NCBI GenBank assembly: GCA_964503685.1
Contig: CAZDAW010000060.1
Span: forward strand, 1-20,047
DNA: 20,047 nt
Reading direction: 5' to 3'
Source: CAZDAW01 sp964503685
GTDB lineage: Bacteria > Chloroflexota > Anaerolineae > Anaerolineales > Anaerolineaceae
The notes below the pieces were generated by a model. The model did not search any database and was not told where the DNA came from. It was given only the letters and a program-made list of their open reading frames with translations. This document shows, in pieces, positions 9,162-17,771 of this stretch. Position 1 is the first letter of the stretch, and each line of letters opens with the position of its first letter. A program made the translations under genes and the position numbers.

Positions 9162-9167
9162 TATAAT
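9162..9167 (+). promoter_or_regulatory. -10 element of the GH36 gene promoter
   Basis: A perfect TATAAT on the plus strand, 32 nt before the ATG of the GH36 gene. The expected -35 region (about 9139-9144) contains only a weak match and overlaps the divergent -10 at 9143-9148. A weak -35 with a perfect -10 suggests dependence on an activator, or competition between the two promoters. Confidence 0.6.
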
Positions 9168-9198
9168 ATGCAGCGTGTTTACATTGCAGAGAGGTGGT

Positions 9199-11604
9199 AT
9201 GAAAATGACAGCAATTTCCCTAAAGACCCAAAATGATGTACTGACCATCGAGAATGATCAAATTGCTCTGGCGTTCGATCTGAAATCAGGACGCTTTTGT
9301 ATTAACCGGCAGGGTCTGTTATATCCCCGCATAGTGAATGCTTTAGCCGCGGTTGATTATCACACTGGTAAGGAAAGCGGCGCAGTAAGCTCAGACCGCG
9401 CCGGGCAATTTACCGTGCAGCAGATGCCGTTGCAGGATGTGCATGGGACAGGTTATCAGGTTTTGCTGAAGCAGAAGGGCGCAAACGAAGGTTTATCACT
9501 CTCCTTTGTTGTGAATATCTATGAAGACAGGCCCTTTTTGCTGCTCCGTCTGCTCCTTCATAATACAAGCGGTTCTACAATCTATCTCGATCAGCTTTCG
9601 TTGGTGAAAGCAGAGAATGACAGCAAGGGTTCCGTTCAATTTGGCGAGACGCCTGAAGAGCTGAATTTCTTCAAAGTCGGCTGGCATGACTGGTGTTATA
9701 CGGGGCTGCGTCGGGCCAATCAAAAAGATATCAGCACGCGGTTGAAACCGTTCAGCGGAGCGATGATATTAAACCCGACTACACCGATATCTTCACAGCG
9801 CGGCGACTTTTGGAGCGAGGGTTGGGCCATGCTTGCCAACCAGGATGCAGCCATTGTAATCGGCCTGGTCTCGACAGCCGACCAGTTCGGACAGGTACAC
9901 GCCCGTTGTACAGCAAAGTCAAACGAATTAGCCCTGATTACCCAGGCGGACGGCGCGCCGCTGGATGCTGGTCAGACAATTGAGAGCGAGTGGGGATACA
10001 TACAATTTATCGATCTTCCCAACCCTGACCCTGCAAACGACTATATCAATGCCACGGCTCGCCAGATGAAGGCACGCGTCCCGGTTAAGACGCCGCCTTT
10101 AAAATGGACGCACTGGTATCATTTCTTTCATAACATTACTGAAGAGCGTTTCATCTCTAATCTGGAAGAGATCCATAAAATTCAGGATGAACTGCCGTTT
10201 CATACGCTTCAACTGGATGACGGTTATCAATCGGCCTGGGGCGATTGGACAACTTGCAACGATAAATTCCCCAACGGCCTGCCTTATCTTACCAGAAAGA
10301 TAAATCAGAAAGGTTACGAAGCCGGATTGTGGCTTGCGCCTTTTGTCGTTGACCCACGTTCGCAGATAGCTAAAGATCATCCTGACTGGTTGATCAGGGA
10401 TAGGAAAGGAAAACCCATTCACAGCGGTCTCTTTTATGAATTCACCGGTTACGCACTGGATGCCACACACCCAGCCGTTCAAGAACACCTCCATACTCTA
10501 ATGGATACGATCGCCCACCAGTGGGGATTCAAATTCGTCAAAATAGATTTCACTTATGCGGGAGCGTTGCCCGGTAAACGTTATGACCCGCGCCTGACAC
10601 GCGCCCAGGCTTTCCGTAAAGGGTTGGAAATCATCCGGGATGGGCTAGGCGAAGACACATTTCTGCTCGGCTGCGGCTGCCCATCCGGCCCGGCAATCGG
10701 GATTGTGGACGCTATGCGGATCGGACCGGATACTGGCCCAACCTGGGAACCACGCCTGGTCAATTTTGGCTGGTTGTCGCCGTTCATCAGGAATGAAAAA
10801 TCTGTCCCCTGCTTACGTAATAACATTCGCCATTCGTTAAACCTGAGCACCCTGCACCGCCGTTGGTGGTGGAACGACCCCGATTGTCTGATGGTCAGGA
10901 ATTATGATACTTCACTGACCGACGCCGAGATAACCAGCAGTGTCAGTCAGGCAGGATTATTGGGCGGCCTTGTGGTTAACAGCGACGACCTCACCCGGTT
11001 GCCGGCAGAGAGGCGTAAGCTGCTCAGTGTTCTGATACCGATTTTAAGTCCAGGCGCTCGCCCGGTTGATCTGTTCGAGCATGAAATGGTGGAAGTGTAT
11101 GATCTGCCTATGCAGCAGGACTGGGCCGGCTGGCATGTGACAGCAGTGTTCAACTGGACAGACCACCCGGCTATGAAATCACTGGATCTCAGTCGACTGG
11201 GCTTCAGTGAATCGCGGCCCTTGCACGTGTTCGATTTTTGGAATCAGACCTATCAATTGCATAAGGGTCAGAACATTAGCCTGGGCGTCTTACCAGCGCA
11301 TGGCTGCAAGGTGCTGCGGATTTGCCCGGCTGATGGCGAACCAACCCTGGTTGGCGACACCCTGCATATCACGCAGGGCGGCGAGATCGAGAGTTGGAAA
11401 GTATCAGACGATGGTTTGCAATTCAGGGTAATGGACTTGAACCGAAAAGCAGCCGGCGACGTCTATCTCTGGCTGCCAGAGGAACCGGTTGAAGTTTTAC
11501 AGGATGGCGCAAGTATTCCTTTAAAATTTTGCGCGGATCGGGTTTACGGACTGCATTTATCCTTACATGGGCCAGCGGTAATTTCAATTCGCTATAAACG
11601 ATAG
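9199..11604 (+). CDS. Alpha-galactosidase-like glycoside hydrolase, family GH36
   Basis: 801-residue retaining glycosidase. An N-terminal beta-sandwich (about 1-290) precedes a (beta/alpha)8 barrel that begins near KWTHWYH (302-308). Barrel landmarks are LDDGYQ (339-344), the nucleophile D450 in FVKIDF, the CGCPSGP segment, and the acid/base D511 in RIGPDTGP. A C-terminal beta domain ends the protein. No signal peptide is visible, so it is probably cytosolic and acts on imported oligosaccharides such as raffinose-type alpha-galactosides; GH36 also includes alpha-N-acetylgalactosaminidases, so the exact sugar is open. ATG 9199 is chosen because GAGAGGTGG precedes it and homology starts here; the frame stays open 300 nt further but crosses the divergent promoters and the aldolase gene. 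It converges on the efflux permease with a 6-nt gap. Confidence 0.92.
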   Translation: MKMTAISLKTQNDVLTIENDQIALAFDLKSGRFCINRQGLLYPRIVNALAAVDYHTGKESGAVSSDRAGQFTVQQMPLQDVHGTGYQVLLKQKGANEGLSLSFVVNIYEDRPFLLLRLLLHNTSGSTIYLDQLSLVKAENDSKGSVQFGETPEELNFFKVGWHDWCYTGLRRANQKDISTRLKPFSGAMILNPTTPISSQRGDFWSEGWAMLANQDAAIVIGLVSTADQFGQVHARCTAKSNELALITQADGAPLDAGQTIESEWGYIQFIDLPNPDPANDYINATARQMKARVPVKTPPLKWTHWYHFFHNITEERFISNLEEIHKIQDELPFHTLQLDDGYQSAWGDWTTCNDKFPNGLPYLTRKINQKGYEAGLWLAPFVVDPRSQIAKDHPDWLIRDRKGKPIHSGLFYEFTGYALDATHPAVQEHLHTLMDTIAHQWGFKFVKIDFTYAGALPGKRYDPRLTRAQAFRKGLEIIRDGLGEDTFLLGCGCPSGPAIGIVDAMRIGPDTGPTWEPRLVNFGWLSPFIRNEKSVPCLRNNIRHSLNLSTLHRRWWWNDPDCLMVRNYDTSLTDAEITSSVSQAGLLGGLVVNSDDLTRLPAERRKLLSVLIPILSPGARPVDLFEHEMVEVYDLPMQQDWAGWHVTAVFNWTDHPAMKSLDLSRLGFSESRPLHVFDFWNQTYQLHKGQNISLGVLPAHGCKVLRICPADGEPTLVGDTLHITQGGEIESWKVSDDGLQFRVMDLNRKAAGDVYLWLPEEPVEVLQDGASIPLKFCADRVYGLHLSLHGPAVISIRYKR

Positions 11605-11610
11605 CAGGTT

Positions 11611-14007
11611 TTATTCGTAAGAGAGAACATCACGAACGGTGAGACGCACCGCGTTCCGCGCCGGAAGCAGGCTGGCCAGAACCGAGATTACGATTACGAC
11701 AATCAGCCAGACAATCAATCCATCCACGCCAAAGACAAATTTTAACGGCACGAAAATGAACGCCACGCCGACCAGGGTGTTCAATAGCAGACTGATGGGT
11801 ATCGATACGATGATCCCTAACAACCAGCTAATAATCCCGATCAACACGCCTTCGACGACAACAATGGCAAAAATTGAGAGGTTGGATGCGCCAACGGCGC
11901 GCATCACGCCGATCTCGCGAGTTCGTTCGATAACGTTCATACCCATCGTACCCATCAGTCCCAATCCTCCGACCAGGGCAATCAGGATTGCCATTATCAG
12001 CAACGCATAGACGAGGATATTAATCGAGGTCATCTGCTGGGCGCGCTGTTCCGTACCAGTGGTGATATCACCCACCTGAATACCCGCCAGGTTAAGCGTG
12101 CTTTCGATATCCCTGGCTACCCGATTTTCAGTCGCTGTATCCCTGGGCGATACAGTAAGACGGAAACTGTATCCATCCCCTACGTCATCCAGCAGCCGAT
12201 AAAGGTATTCGCCATTAGCATACAAGAATGGCGGGATGACCGTCCCGGCCATCTTGAATATCCCCACGACCGTCCAGGTATATTCCTTTTCTTCTATTTT
12301 GGTTATGATCTGGTCGCCAACCTTTGTATTCGGGCGCTCGTTAAGGAAATGATTTCCGATCACGATGGCATTTTGATCGTCAGGGCGCAGCCAGCGTCCC
12401 TCGGTGATGACTGGCTCGATGAGCGTCGAATCAGATGGGGGCGCCCAGATGATTGCTTCGACTGCAGTTGCTTTATCTTCTGAAAGAACTTTGGCCGAAC
12501 TGATACCCCAGGCTTCGATCCGATCCACTCCGGGAATTGTACGTAAAATTTGCTCAACCTGATTGATGCGGTGGGTTCTTGTCAGATTGAGGTTGATATC
12601 GGAAAGAAAATAGCCCAATGTTTCGTTAATCGTCAATTGAAACGATGAGCGCACCGAAAAGACGCCGATGAAAATTGCCCCAGCCAATGTGAGCGTCGAG
12701 AGAGTCAACAGCAAACGCGCCTTGCGACGAAATGTATTGCGCAATGAGATCAGCAACGGGCGGGGCAATCCGCGAATCTTCTCAAGGAACTGGTCAATCC
12801 GGCTCTGTCCGAAATGACCCTTGCCCAAACCATAACTGGATATGGCTTCACGGATGGTTATCCGGGTACCATGTAGAACCGGAACCAGAGCAGCAAGGAC
12901 CGGCAAACCCAACGCAATGACAATTTCTAATAACAGAGTTTGAAGCGGTATGTGATACCCACTGGGCATAAAGTTCAAGACAGAACTCATCCCACTGATC
13001 AGAATATAAGAAACTAAAGCCGAGAGCGGGATGACAATTAACAACGCCAGCAAGCCAAAGCCAAGCACCAGGGCAATGTACATTCCCATAACCTGGGCAG
13101 AATTTGCGCCAACTGCCTTCATCACGCCGATTTGGCGCACATGCTGGGTAAGCAGGGAATTGATCGTGTTAATTACCAAAAACGCACTCAAGAAAACGGT
13201 TAAGACGCCAAAAATGCCCATCATGACCAGAAGGGTTTGCAGGACGCTCTTAACCGGATGCTCGCCGGGGCGCATCACAACGGTTGCAAAAACCGTTGCG
13301 CCGCTTTTCTCCATCTTCTTAGCAATCAATTGAGCAATGTTTTTGACATGCGCCTCGTCAGTCTTTTTTTCAGAGACTGTGAAATACATCTGATCATACA
13401 TATCGTAACCAGACATATTTTTCATTGTGCTTTTACCGATGTATGCATTAACATAACCGGATAAAGCGGTTGAATATCCTGTCGGGTCGTGTACGATGGC
13501 AGCTACGCGCAAGGTGCGTTTGCGCTTATCCGGCAATTCAACCTGAACCGTATCACCGACCTTTACTGGCAAAAGGCCCAGGCTGGTATGATCGAGCAAT
13601 ATATCTCCCTCTCTGAGAGAAGTGGGAAGCGGCCCGCTGAGCGGTTTGAGTGTATTGATATTCATGTCGTTCAGCGATGGAAGCATGGTAAATGAAATCG
13701 GGTACCACTGCCCCAATAAACCCTGAACACGTCCTGAATAACTGCTGCGCCCTTCGGCATTTTCAACGCCGGGGATGCGGCGAATATTTCCGACCAGGGT
13801 ATCATCAAAGAGATAACTGTAATTGTAGCCGCTGTAGGGATTAGCCGACAGGTAATCGGCATCCAGATCGTGAGACATGATAATATAGACATGGCTCACT
13901 GTTCCAACGGCAAAAACGCCGACCATGATCGAAAGTACGACCAGGATGGTGCGCGCTTTATTGCTCCATAAATCGGACAGGACTTTTTTCCAACGCGGCT
14001 GGATCAT
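11611..14007 (-). CDS. ABC transporter permease with two FtsX/MacB-type domains
   Basis: 798-residue integral membrane protein. There are about eight transmembrane segments in two similar halves: near 20-43, 257-281, 306-335 and 357-380, then 432-452 and three more toward the C-terminus. Each half carries the FtsX-domain signature (RQIGVMKAVGA at 291-301, REIGVMRAVGA in the second half) and a large extracytoplasmic domain after its first helix. It is therefore a tandem fusion of two MacB/LolC-like permease halves, and one polypeptide may form the whole membrane channel. The ATG overlaps the ATPase stop as ATGA, so the two are translationally coupled. Likely role: mechanotransmission-type export of a drug, peptide or lipid together with the ATPase and two adaptors encoded upstream. 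Substrate unknown. Confidence 0.9.
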   Translation of the reverse strand: MIQPRWKKVLSDLWSNKARTILVVLSIMVGVFAVGTVSHVYIIMSHDLDADYLSANPYSGYNYSYLFDDTLVGNIRRIPGVENAEGRSSYSGRVQGLLGQWYPISFTMLPSLNDMNINTLKPLSGPLPTSLREGDILLDHTSLGLLPVKVGDTVQVELPDKRKRTLRVAAIVHDPTGYSTALSGYVNAYIGKSTMKNMSGYDMYDQMYFTVSEKKTDEAHVKNIAQLIAKKMEKSGATVFATVVMRPGEHPVKSVLQTLLVMMGIFGVLTVFLSAFLVINTINSLLTQHVRQIGVMKAVGANSAQVMGMYIALVLGFGLLALLIVIPLSALVSYILISGMSSVLNFMPSGYHIPLQTLLLEIVIALGLPVLAALVPVLHGTRITIREAISSYGLGKGHFGQSRIDQFLEKIRGLPRPLLISLRNTFRRKARLLLTLSTLTLAGAIFIGVFSVRSSFQLTINETLGYFLSDINLNLTRTHRINQVEQILRTIPGVDRIEAWGISSAKVLSEDKATAVEAIIWAPPSDSTLIEPVITEGRWLRPDDQNAIVIGNHFLNERPNTKVGDQIITKIEEKEYTWTVVGIFKMAGTVIPPFLYANGEYLYRLLDDVGDGYSFRLTVSPRDTATENRVARDIESTLNLAGIQVGDITTGTEQRAQQMTSINILVYALLIMAILIALVGGLGLMGTMGMNVIERTREIGVMRAVGASNLSIFAIVVVEGVLIGIISWLLGIIVSIPISLLLNTLVGVAFIFVPLKFVFGVDGLIVWLIVVIVISVLASLLPARNAVRLTVRDVLSYE

Positions 14008-15158
14008 TTTGACTCCCGCGCCTGAATGTTCTCCGCCAGACGTTCTTTGGCAAGCTGCTCAACAGCGCTGCGAGTAGCTTCGGATTCTTCGATCAGTTTG
14101 AAAAATTTATTCCGATCCAGAACGACCACCTCAGCCGGGCTTTGCGCCGAAGCGCGTATCGTAGCCGCAGCCTGTCTCGTTCCCCCACTCAACAATTCGA
14201 TTTCCCCAAAATACTGTCCCGGCTCGAATTGGGCGACGGCGATATCGTTCGCTTGCGGCCGGTGCAGCAAAACATCGACCTTACCTTTAGTGACGATATA
14301 GAATTTATCCTGTCTGGCGCCTTCTTCGATGATCGACTTACCGGGAGCGAATCTCAGCGGTTTAAGCTGACGGGTCGCTTCAAGCATCTGCTGCTGAGTC
14401 AGCGTCGGCAGCGCCCGGGCGACAAATTCGTTCACCACTTCGCCATCCGAAATCAAAACAGTGCGTTTGACGCGATTGGCTAGGCTGCTGTCGTGGGTGA
14501 CCATGATCAAAGTTTTACCCGTCTCGACCAGTTTTCTGAACATCTCGAAGACGGCTTCGGCCGTTTTGGAATCCAGGTTGCCCGTCGGTTCATCGGCGAC
14601 GATGATCGGCGGGTCGTTTGCCAGGGCGCGGGCAATTGCCACGCGCTGCTGCTGACCGCCGGAGATGGCTGTGGGGAGTTTATTGGCATGATCCTGCATG
14701 TCAACCATTTCGAGCAAATGCATAGCCCGCTCTTTACGCTCCGGAATCGGATATGCATTGCAAAAATCCATCGGCAGCATGATATTCTCGACCAGGGAAA
14801 GCATGGGCAGCAACTGGAAGAACTGGAAGACAATGCCCAGATTCTTTCCCCGCCATACCGCCATCTGATTTTCGGTAAGGCTGTGCACCGGAACTCCCCC
14901 AACAAACACCTGGCCTGAAGACGGACGGTCGATGCCGGTGAGCATGTTGATGAGAGTCGATTTTCCACTCCCCGATTTTCCGATCACACCGACAAATTCG
15001 CCCTGTTCGATAACCAGGTCAATATTATTCAGGACGGTGACATCACCCGCTCCAGTTTTGTAAGATTTGACGACCTCGTGCAGATGAATGTAACCCTGTT
15101 CATCGTTCGATTCAATGGTTGGGATTTCCACCCGTTGTTTGAAAAATTTCTTGACCAC
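14004..15158 (-). CDS. ABC transporter ATPase (MacB/LolD type) fused to a cyclic-nucleotide-binding domain
   Basis: 384-residue cytosolic protein. Residues about 22-250 form a MacB/LolD-like ATPase: Walker A GKSGSGKS (60-67), Q-loop FQFFQ, signature SGGQQQR from 166, Walker B IIVADEP (185-191) and H-loop H222. Residues about 265-365 form a cNMP-binding domain of the CAP_ED type, with YIVTKGKVDVLL (about 287-298) and a phosphate-binding-cassette-like FGEIELL...TRQAA (317-332, R328 at the usual Arg position). The fusion suggests that transport is gated by a nucleotide second messenger. GTG 15158 is chosen because GAGGAAG lies 7 nt upstream and the gene begins 2 nt after the adaptor stop; a 14-codon longer start is possible but lies inside the adaptor gene. 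It overlaps the permease start by 4 nt. Confidence 0.92.
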   Translation of the reverse strand: MVKKFFKQRVEIPTIESNDEQGYIHLHEVVKSYKTGAGDVTVLNNIDLVIEQGEFVGVIGKSGSGKSTLINMLTGIDRPSSGQVFVGGVPVHSLTENQMAVWRGKNLGIVFQFFQLLPMLSLVENIMLPMDFCNAYPIPERKERAMHLLEMVDMQDHANKLPTAISGGQQQRVAIARALANDPPIIVADEPTGNLDSKTAEAVFEMFRKLVETGKTLIMVTHDSSLANRVKRTVLISDGEVVNEFVARALPTLTQQQMLEATRQLKPLRFAPGKSIIEEGARQDKFYIVTKGKVDVLLHRPQANDIAVAQFEPGQYFGEIELLSGGTRQAAATIRASAQSPAEVVVLDRNKFFKLIEESEATRSAVEQLAKERLAENIQARESK

Positions 15159-15160
15159 AT

Positions 15161-16342
15161 CTATTCTTCCTCGAATGTTACCTGGGCAGTCATACCCCAA
15201 CGCATTCGCGGATCCTTATCTTCTATCGCTATTTTTACTTTATATGTGATATCGCCCTGTTTTTCTTCATACACATTGGCAATCGATTCGACCACGCCAT
15301 TCAACGTCAGGTCAGGAATCGCGTCCAGAACTACTTTAACCTTCTGCCCTTCTTTCACCTTGACGATGTCAATTTCAGTCAGATCGGTGGTCTCAACAGT
15401 CCAGCGTGAATAATCGGCCATGATCGCGGCGACCTTACCGAGGGGGACGTTTTCGCCCACCTTCAGATCGATTTTGACTACCGTACCGTCTATCGGCGCG
15501 GTCAGGTCCAGGTCGGCAAGGGCAGCTTCAGCGGCAGCAAGAGCCGCTTTGGCCTGGTTCACCCGCGATTCGGCCGCATCCAATTGATCAGGGTCGATAC
15601 CGCCTTTGAGGGATTCCAGGTCCTTTTTCGCCTGGTCGTATTTGGCCTTCGCCAGTTCATATCTTGCCGTCTTGTCAGCAATTTCGATTGCATCCGGCTT
15701 GTCGCGCAGCCACTCCAACGTATCCTTCGCCGCATCACGACGGGCGCGGGCATTGACCAGGGCGTTATAGGCTTCGACACGTTCGGGTTCGTCGAAAGTC
15801 AGCCATTTGACGCTGTCGAATTCTTCCTGAGCGTCATCCAATTCCTCTTCAGCCAGTTCATAATCCAGCTCGGCCTCGTGAATTTTTTCCGGGGTGCCGC
15901 GCGGGTAATTCAGAGCCTCGTAATCGTCTTTAGCATCGTCCAATTCCTTATCGGCCTGAGCCAGAGCCAGCTCGAATTGAGATTTGGACAGCAGGGCATT
16001 TTTATTGAGATCATCGAGCGCCTGCTGCGCCAGGAGAAGTTCCGTTTTGCTGGCCTCGACGGCTGAACGCAGGGCTTCGCTATTTTCCAGGCGCGCCAGC
16101 ACATCACCCGCTTTAACGTCCTTCCCTTCAGCAGCCAGCACCTCAGCAACATTCCCGGCTGTATTAAATGACACGTTGATAAACTGGTTTGGCAAAAGCT
16201 GTCCCTCGGAAGTGACCAGACTGACCGGGGCAACCGGCGTCGTCGATTCGGTTGCCGAGGGCGTAGGCGTCTTGCCGCCGCCGCAAGCAGCTAACAATAA
16301 ACCAGAGATAACCAGCAGGATGAACAGTCTTTGTATCTTCAT
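15161..16342 (-). CDS. Efflux adaptor lipoprotein (HlyD/MacA-like), second copy
   Basis: 393-residue lipoprotein: basic start, hydrophobic stretch and lipobox LAAC with lipidated C20, then a Thr/Pro/Ser-rich linker. A biotinyl-lipoyl-like half (EGKDVKAGDVLARLE, about 75-89) is followed by a long acidic coiled-coil hairpin (about 95-270), the returning lipoyl half (APIDGTVVKIDLKVGE) and a beta-barrel domain ending DPRMRWGMTA. In MacAB-type pumps this subunit links the permease to outer components; no TolC-like channel gene is nearby, consistent with a single-membrane cell where it sits on the outer face. I prefer ATG 16342, with AAGGA 9 nt upstream, over ATG 16351, which directly abuts that site. 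It is paralogous to the gene just upstream and followed by the ATPase. Confidence 0.88.
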   Translation of the reverse strand: MKIQRLFILLVISGLLLAACGGGKTPTPSATESTTPVAPVSLVTSEGQLLPNQFINVSFNTAGNVAEVLAAEGKDVKAGDVLARLENSEALRSAVEASKTELLLAQQALDDLNKNALLSKSQFELALAQADKELDDAKDDYEALNYPRGTPEKIHEAELDYELAEEELDDAQEEFDSVKWLTFDEPERVEAYNALVNARARRDAAKDTLEWLRDKPDAIEIADKTARYELAKAKYDQAKKDLESLKGGIDPDQLDAAESRVNQAKAALAAAEAALADLDLTAPIDGTVVKIDLKVGENVPLGKVAAIMADYSRWTVETTDLTEIDIVKVKEGQKVKVVLDAIPDLTLNGVVESIANVYEEKQGDITYKVKIAIEDKDPRMRWGMTAQVTFEEE

Positions 16343-16366
16343 CTTCTTCATTCCTTATCTAAAATG

Positions 16367-17545
16367 TCAGGGGATAAACCAGACTTCAGATGTCATACCC
16401 CAGCGCATCTGAGGGTGGGCATCACTTAATAAGACAGTCACCTTATAGGTGATATCTCCCAAGTTCGATTCATAGAGACGACTGATATCAATCACTTTCC
16501 CATTCAGGTTTGTTTCAGGAAGGGGATCTAACACCACACGAGCGGCTTGATCAAGCCTGAGACGGGTAATCTCGTTTTCGGTTACGTTTTGGGTTTCGAC
16601 AATCCATTCGGTCAGATCAGCCACGGTAATGATGGGCTTTCCAGCGACGGCTTCTTCGCCCGCTTTAATGTCAATACGAATCACAACGCCGTTAAAGGGG
16701 GCGCACAGTTCGCGGTCGGCGACGGCCTTTTCACTGGCTGTCAGCGCCGCTTTGGCAGCTTTCAGGCGGCCTTCGGCGTCAGCAACCTGATCGGGGTCCA
16801 ATCCATCCACCATTTCGTTAAGGTCCTGCTGATAAATTTCGTATTGCGCCTGAGCAATACCGAGAAGGGCGTCTTTTTGAGCGACTTCAAAGCGGTCGGG
16901 CATAGCGCGCAACCGTTGCCAGATTTTCTTCAGGTAATCACGTTTATCTTCCGCGAGGCGCAGGATCTTGTAGGAAAGGACGTATTCCTCGTTTTCAAAG
17001 GAACGCCAATCCACATCGTCAAAGACTTCCTGATAAAAGGTGACCAGGTCTTCAGCGTCATCATACTGCTGTTTGGCCAGTTCAATGCGGTCTTCGGATG
17101 CACGCGGGAACCTGACCCAGCGGGCGCGTTTCTGGGCGTCTTCCAGGTCGTCCTTGGCTTTTTCCAGAGCCACGCGAACCTGGGCGCTGTTGATCGCTGC
17201 GTTTTCCATAAGGTTATCAAAAGCCTGCTGCGCCTGAAGCAGCCTGTACTGACTGGCTGCCAGTTCAGAAAGCGCTTCGGCGTCCTCTTCCAAACGGATG
17301 AGGGGTTGGCCGGCCTTCACGGTCTGACCCTCAGAAACCAGCACTTCACTAACCCGGCCGCCGCTCTTGAAAGACAGGTCAACCCGGCTGCGAGGAAGCA
17401 ATCTTCCCTCGGTGATGACGGGGATGCTGGGGTCCAGCGCGGGCAGCGTCGGCGTGATTTCCGGCGTGGGGGCCGGTTTGCCGCCGCAGGCAGTCAGGAT
17501 CAGGGCAGCAATAATGATAAGAAATGACAGCTTATTCATCCTCAT
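16367..17545 (-). CDS. Efflux adaptor lipoprotein (HlyD/MacA-like), first copy
   Basis: 392-residue paralogue of the next gene with the same architecture. Signal peptide with lipobox LTAC and C20, Pro/Thr-rich linker, lipoyl half (EGQTVKAGQPLIRLE), coiled-coil hairpin (about 95-265), second lipoyl half (APFNGVVIRIDIKAGE) and beta-barrel ending HPQMRWGMT. The two copies share motif order and the GDITYKV strand but are clearly diverged, so the duplication is old; they may form mixed rings. It is the first gene of the four-gene efflux operon and leaves 24 nt or less before the next gene's start. The first ATG (17545) has only a weak purine run upstream; a second ATG two codons later is equally possible. 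Confidence 0.88.
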   Translation of the reverse strand: MRMNKLSFLIIIAALILTACGGKPAPTPEITPTLPALDPSIPVITEGRLLPRSRVDLSFKSGGRVSEVLVSEGQTVKAGQPLIRLEEDAEALSELAASQYRLLQAQQAFDNLMENAAINSAQVRVALEKAKDDLEDAQKRARWVRFPRASEDRIELAKQQYDDAEDLVTFYQEVFDDVDWRSFENEEYVLSYKILRLAEDKRDYLKKIWQRLRAMPDRFEVAQKDALLGIAQAQYEIYQQDLNEMVDGLDPDQVADAEGRLKAAKAALTASEKAVADRELCAPFNGVVIRIDIKAGEEAVAGKPIITVADLTEWIVETQNVTENEITRLRLDQAARVVLDPLPETNLNGKVIDISRLYESNLGDITYKVTVLLSDAHPQMRWGMTSEVWFIP

Positions 17546-17607
17546 TATTCTTTATACGAGATTTTTTGATAAAAGGTTCAAAACCGGATTATTTAAAAGT
17601 TATATAG

Positions 17608-17613
17608 ATTATA
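17608..17613 (-). promoter_or_regulatory. Possible -10 element for the efflux operon
   Basis: TATAAT on the minus strand, about 62 nt before the first adaptor start. No convincing -35 is seen at the right spacing. The region is AT-rich, so a chance match is quite possible. Confidence 0.35.
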
Positions 17614-17657
17614 TATGGTAGAGACATTTTTGGGTATAGCCTGTCTAAGGTATTGAA

Positions 17658-17694
17658 TGGATTTAACAATGCGCTATCAACCATTGAAAATCCA
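17658..17694. repeat. Two-part inverted repeat upstream of the efflux operon
   Basis: Outer arms TGGATTT (17658-17664) and AAATCCA (17688-17694) and inner arms CAATG (17667-17671) and CATTG (17682-17686) form a 12-bp stem with a small asymmetric internal loop and a 10-nt apical loop. It lies about 45 nt upstream of the possible -10 of the efflux operon, so it could be an activator or repressor site, or a hairpin in the ABC-F 3' region. Confidence 0.4.
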
Positions 17695-17744
17695 CCACCG
17701 GCCAACTCGTTTGACCCTCTATCCGACCTATAATATTTTACAAT

Positions 17745-17771
17745 GTATTCGTTTCGCGAAAAAACGAATAC
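17745..17771 (-). terminator. Hairpin downstream of the ABC-F gene, candidate terminator
   Basis: A perfect 10-bp dyad GTATTCGTTT / AAACGAATAC with a 7-nt loop, about 90 nt past the ABC-F stop. The minus-strand tail is only moderately U-rich (ATTGTAAAATATT). The plus-strand tail (TCTTTT) is better, but no plus-strand gene ends here. It could also be a protein-binding site. Confidence 0.45.

Noticed and set aside
8899..9198. N-terminal 100-residue extension of the GH36 protein
   Set aside because: The frame is open, but it runs through the aldolase gene and the divergent promoters. ATG 9199 has a good ribosome binding site.
16547..17527. 326-codon open frame on the plus strand
   Set aside because: Antisense shadow of the first adaptor lipoprotein gene, which has a signal peptide, lipobox and domain match.
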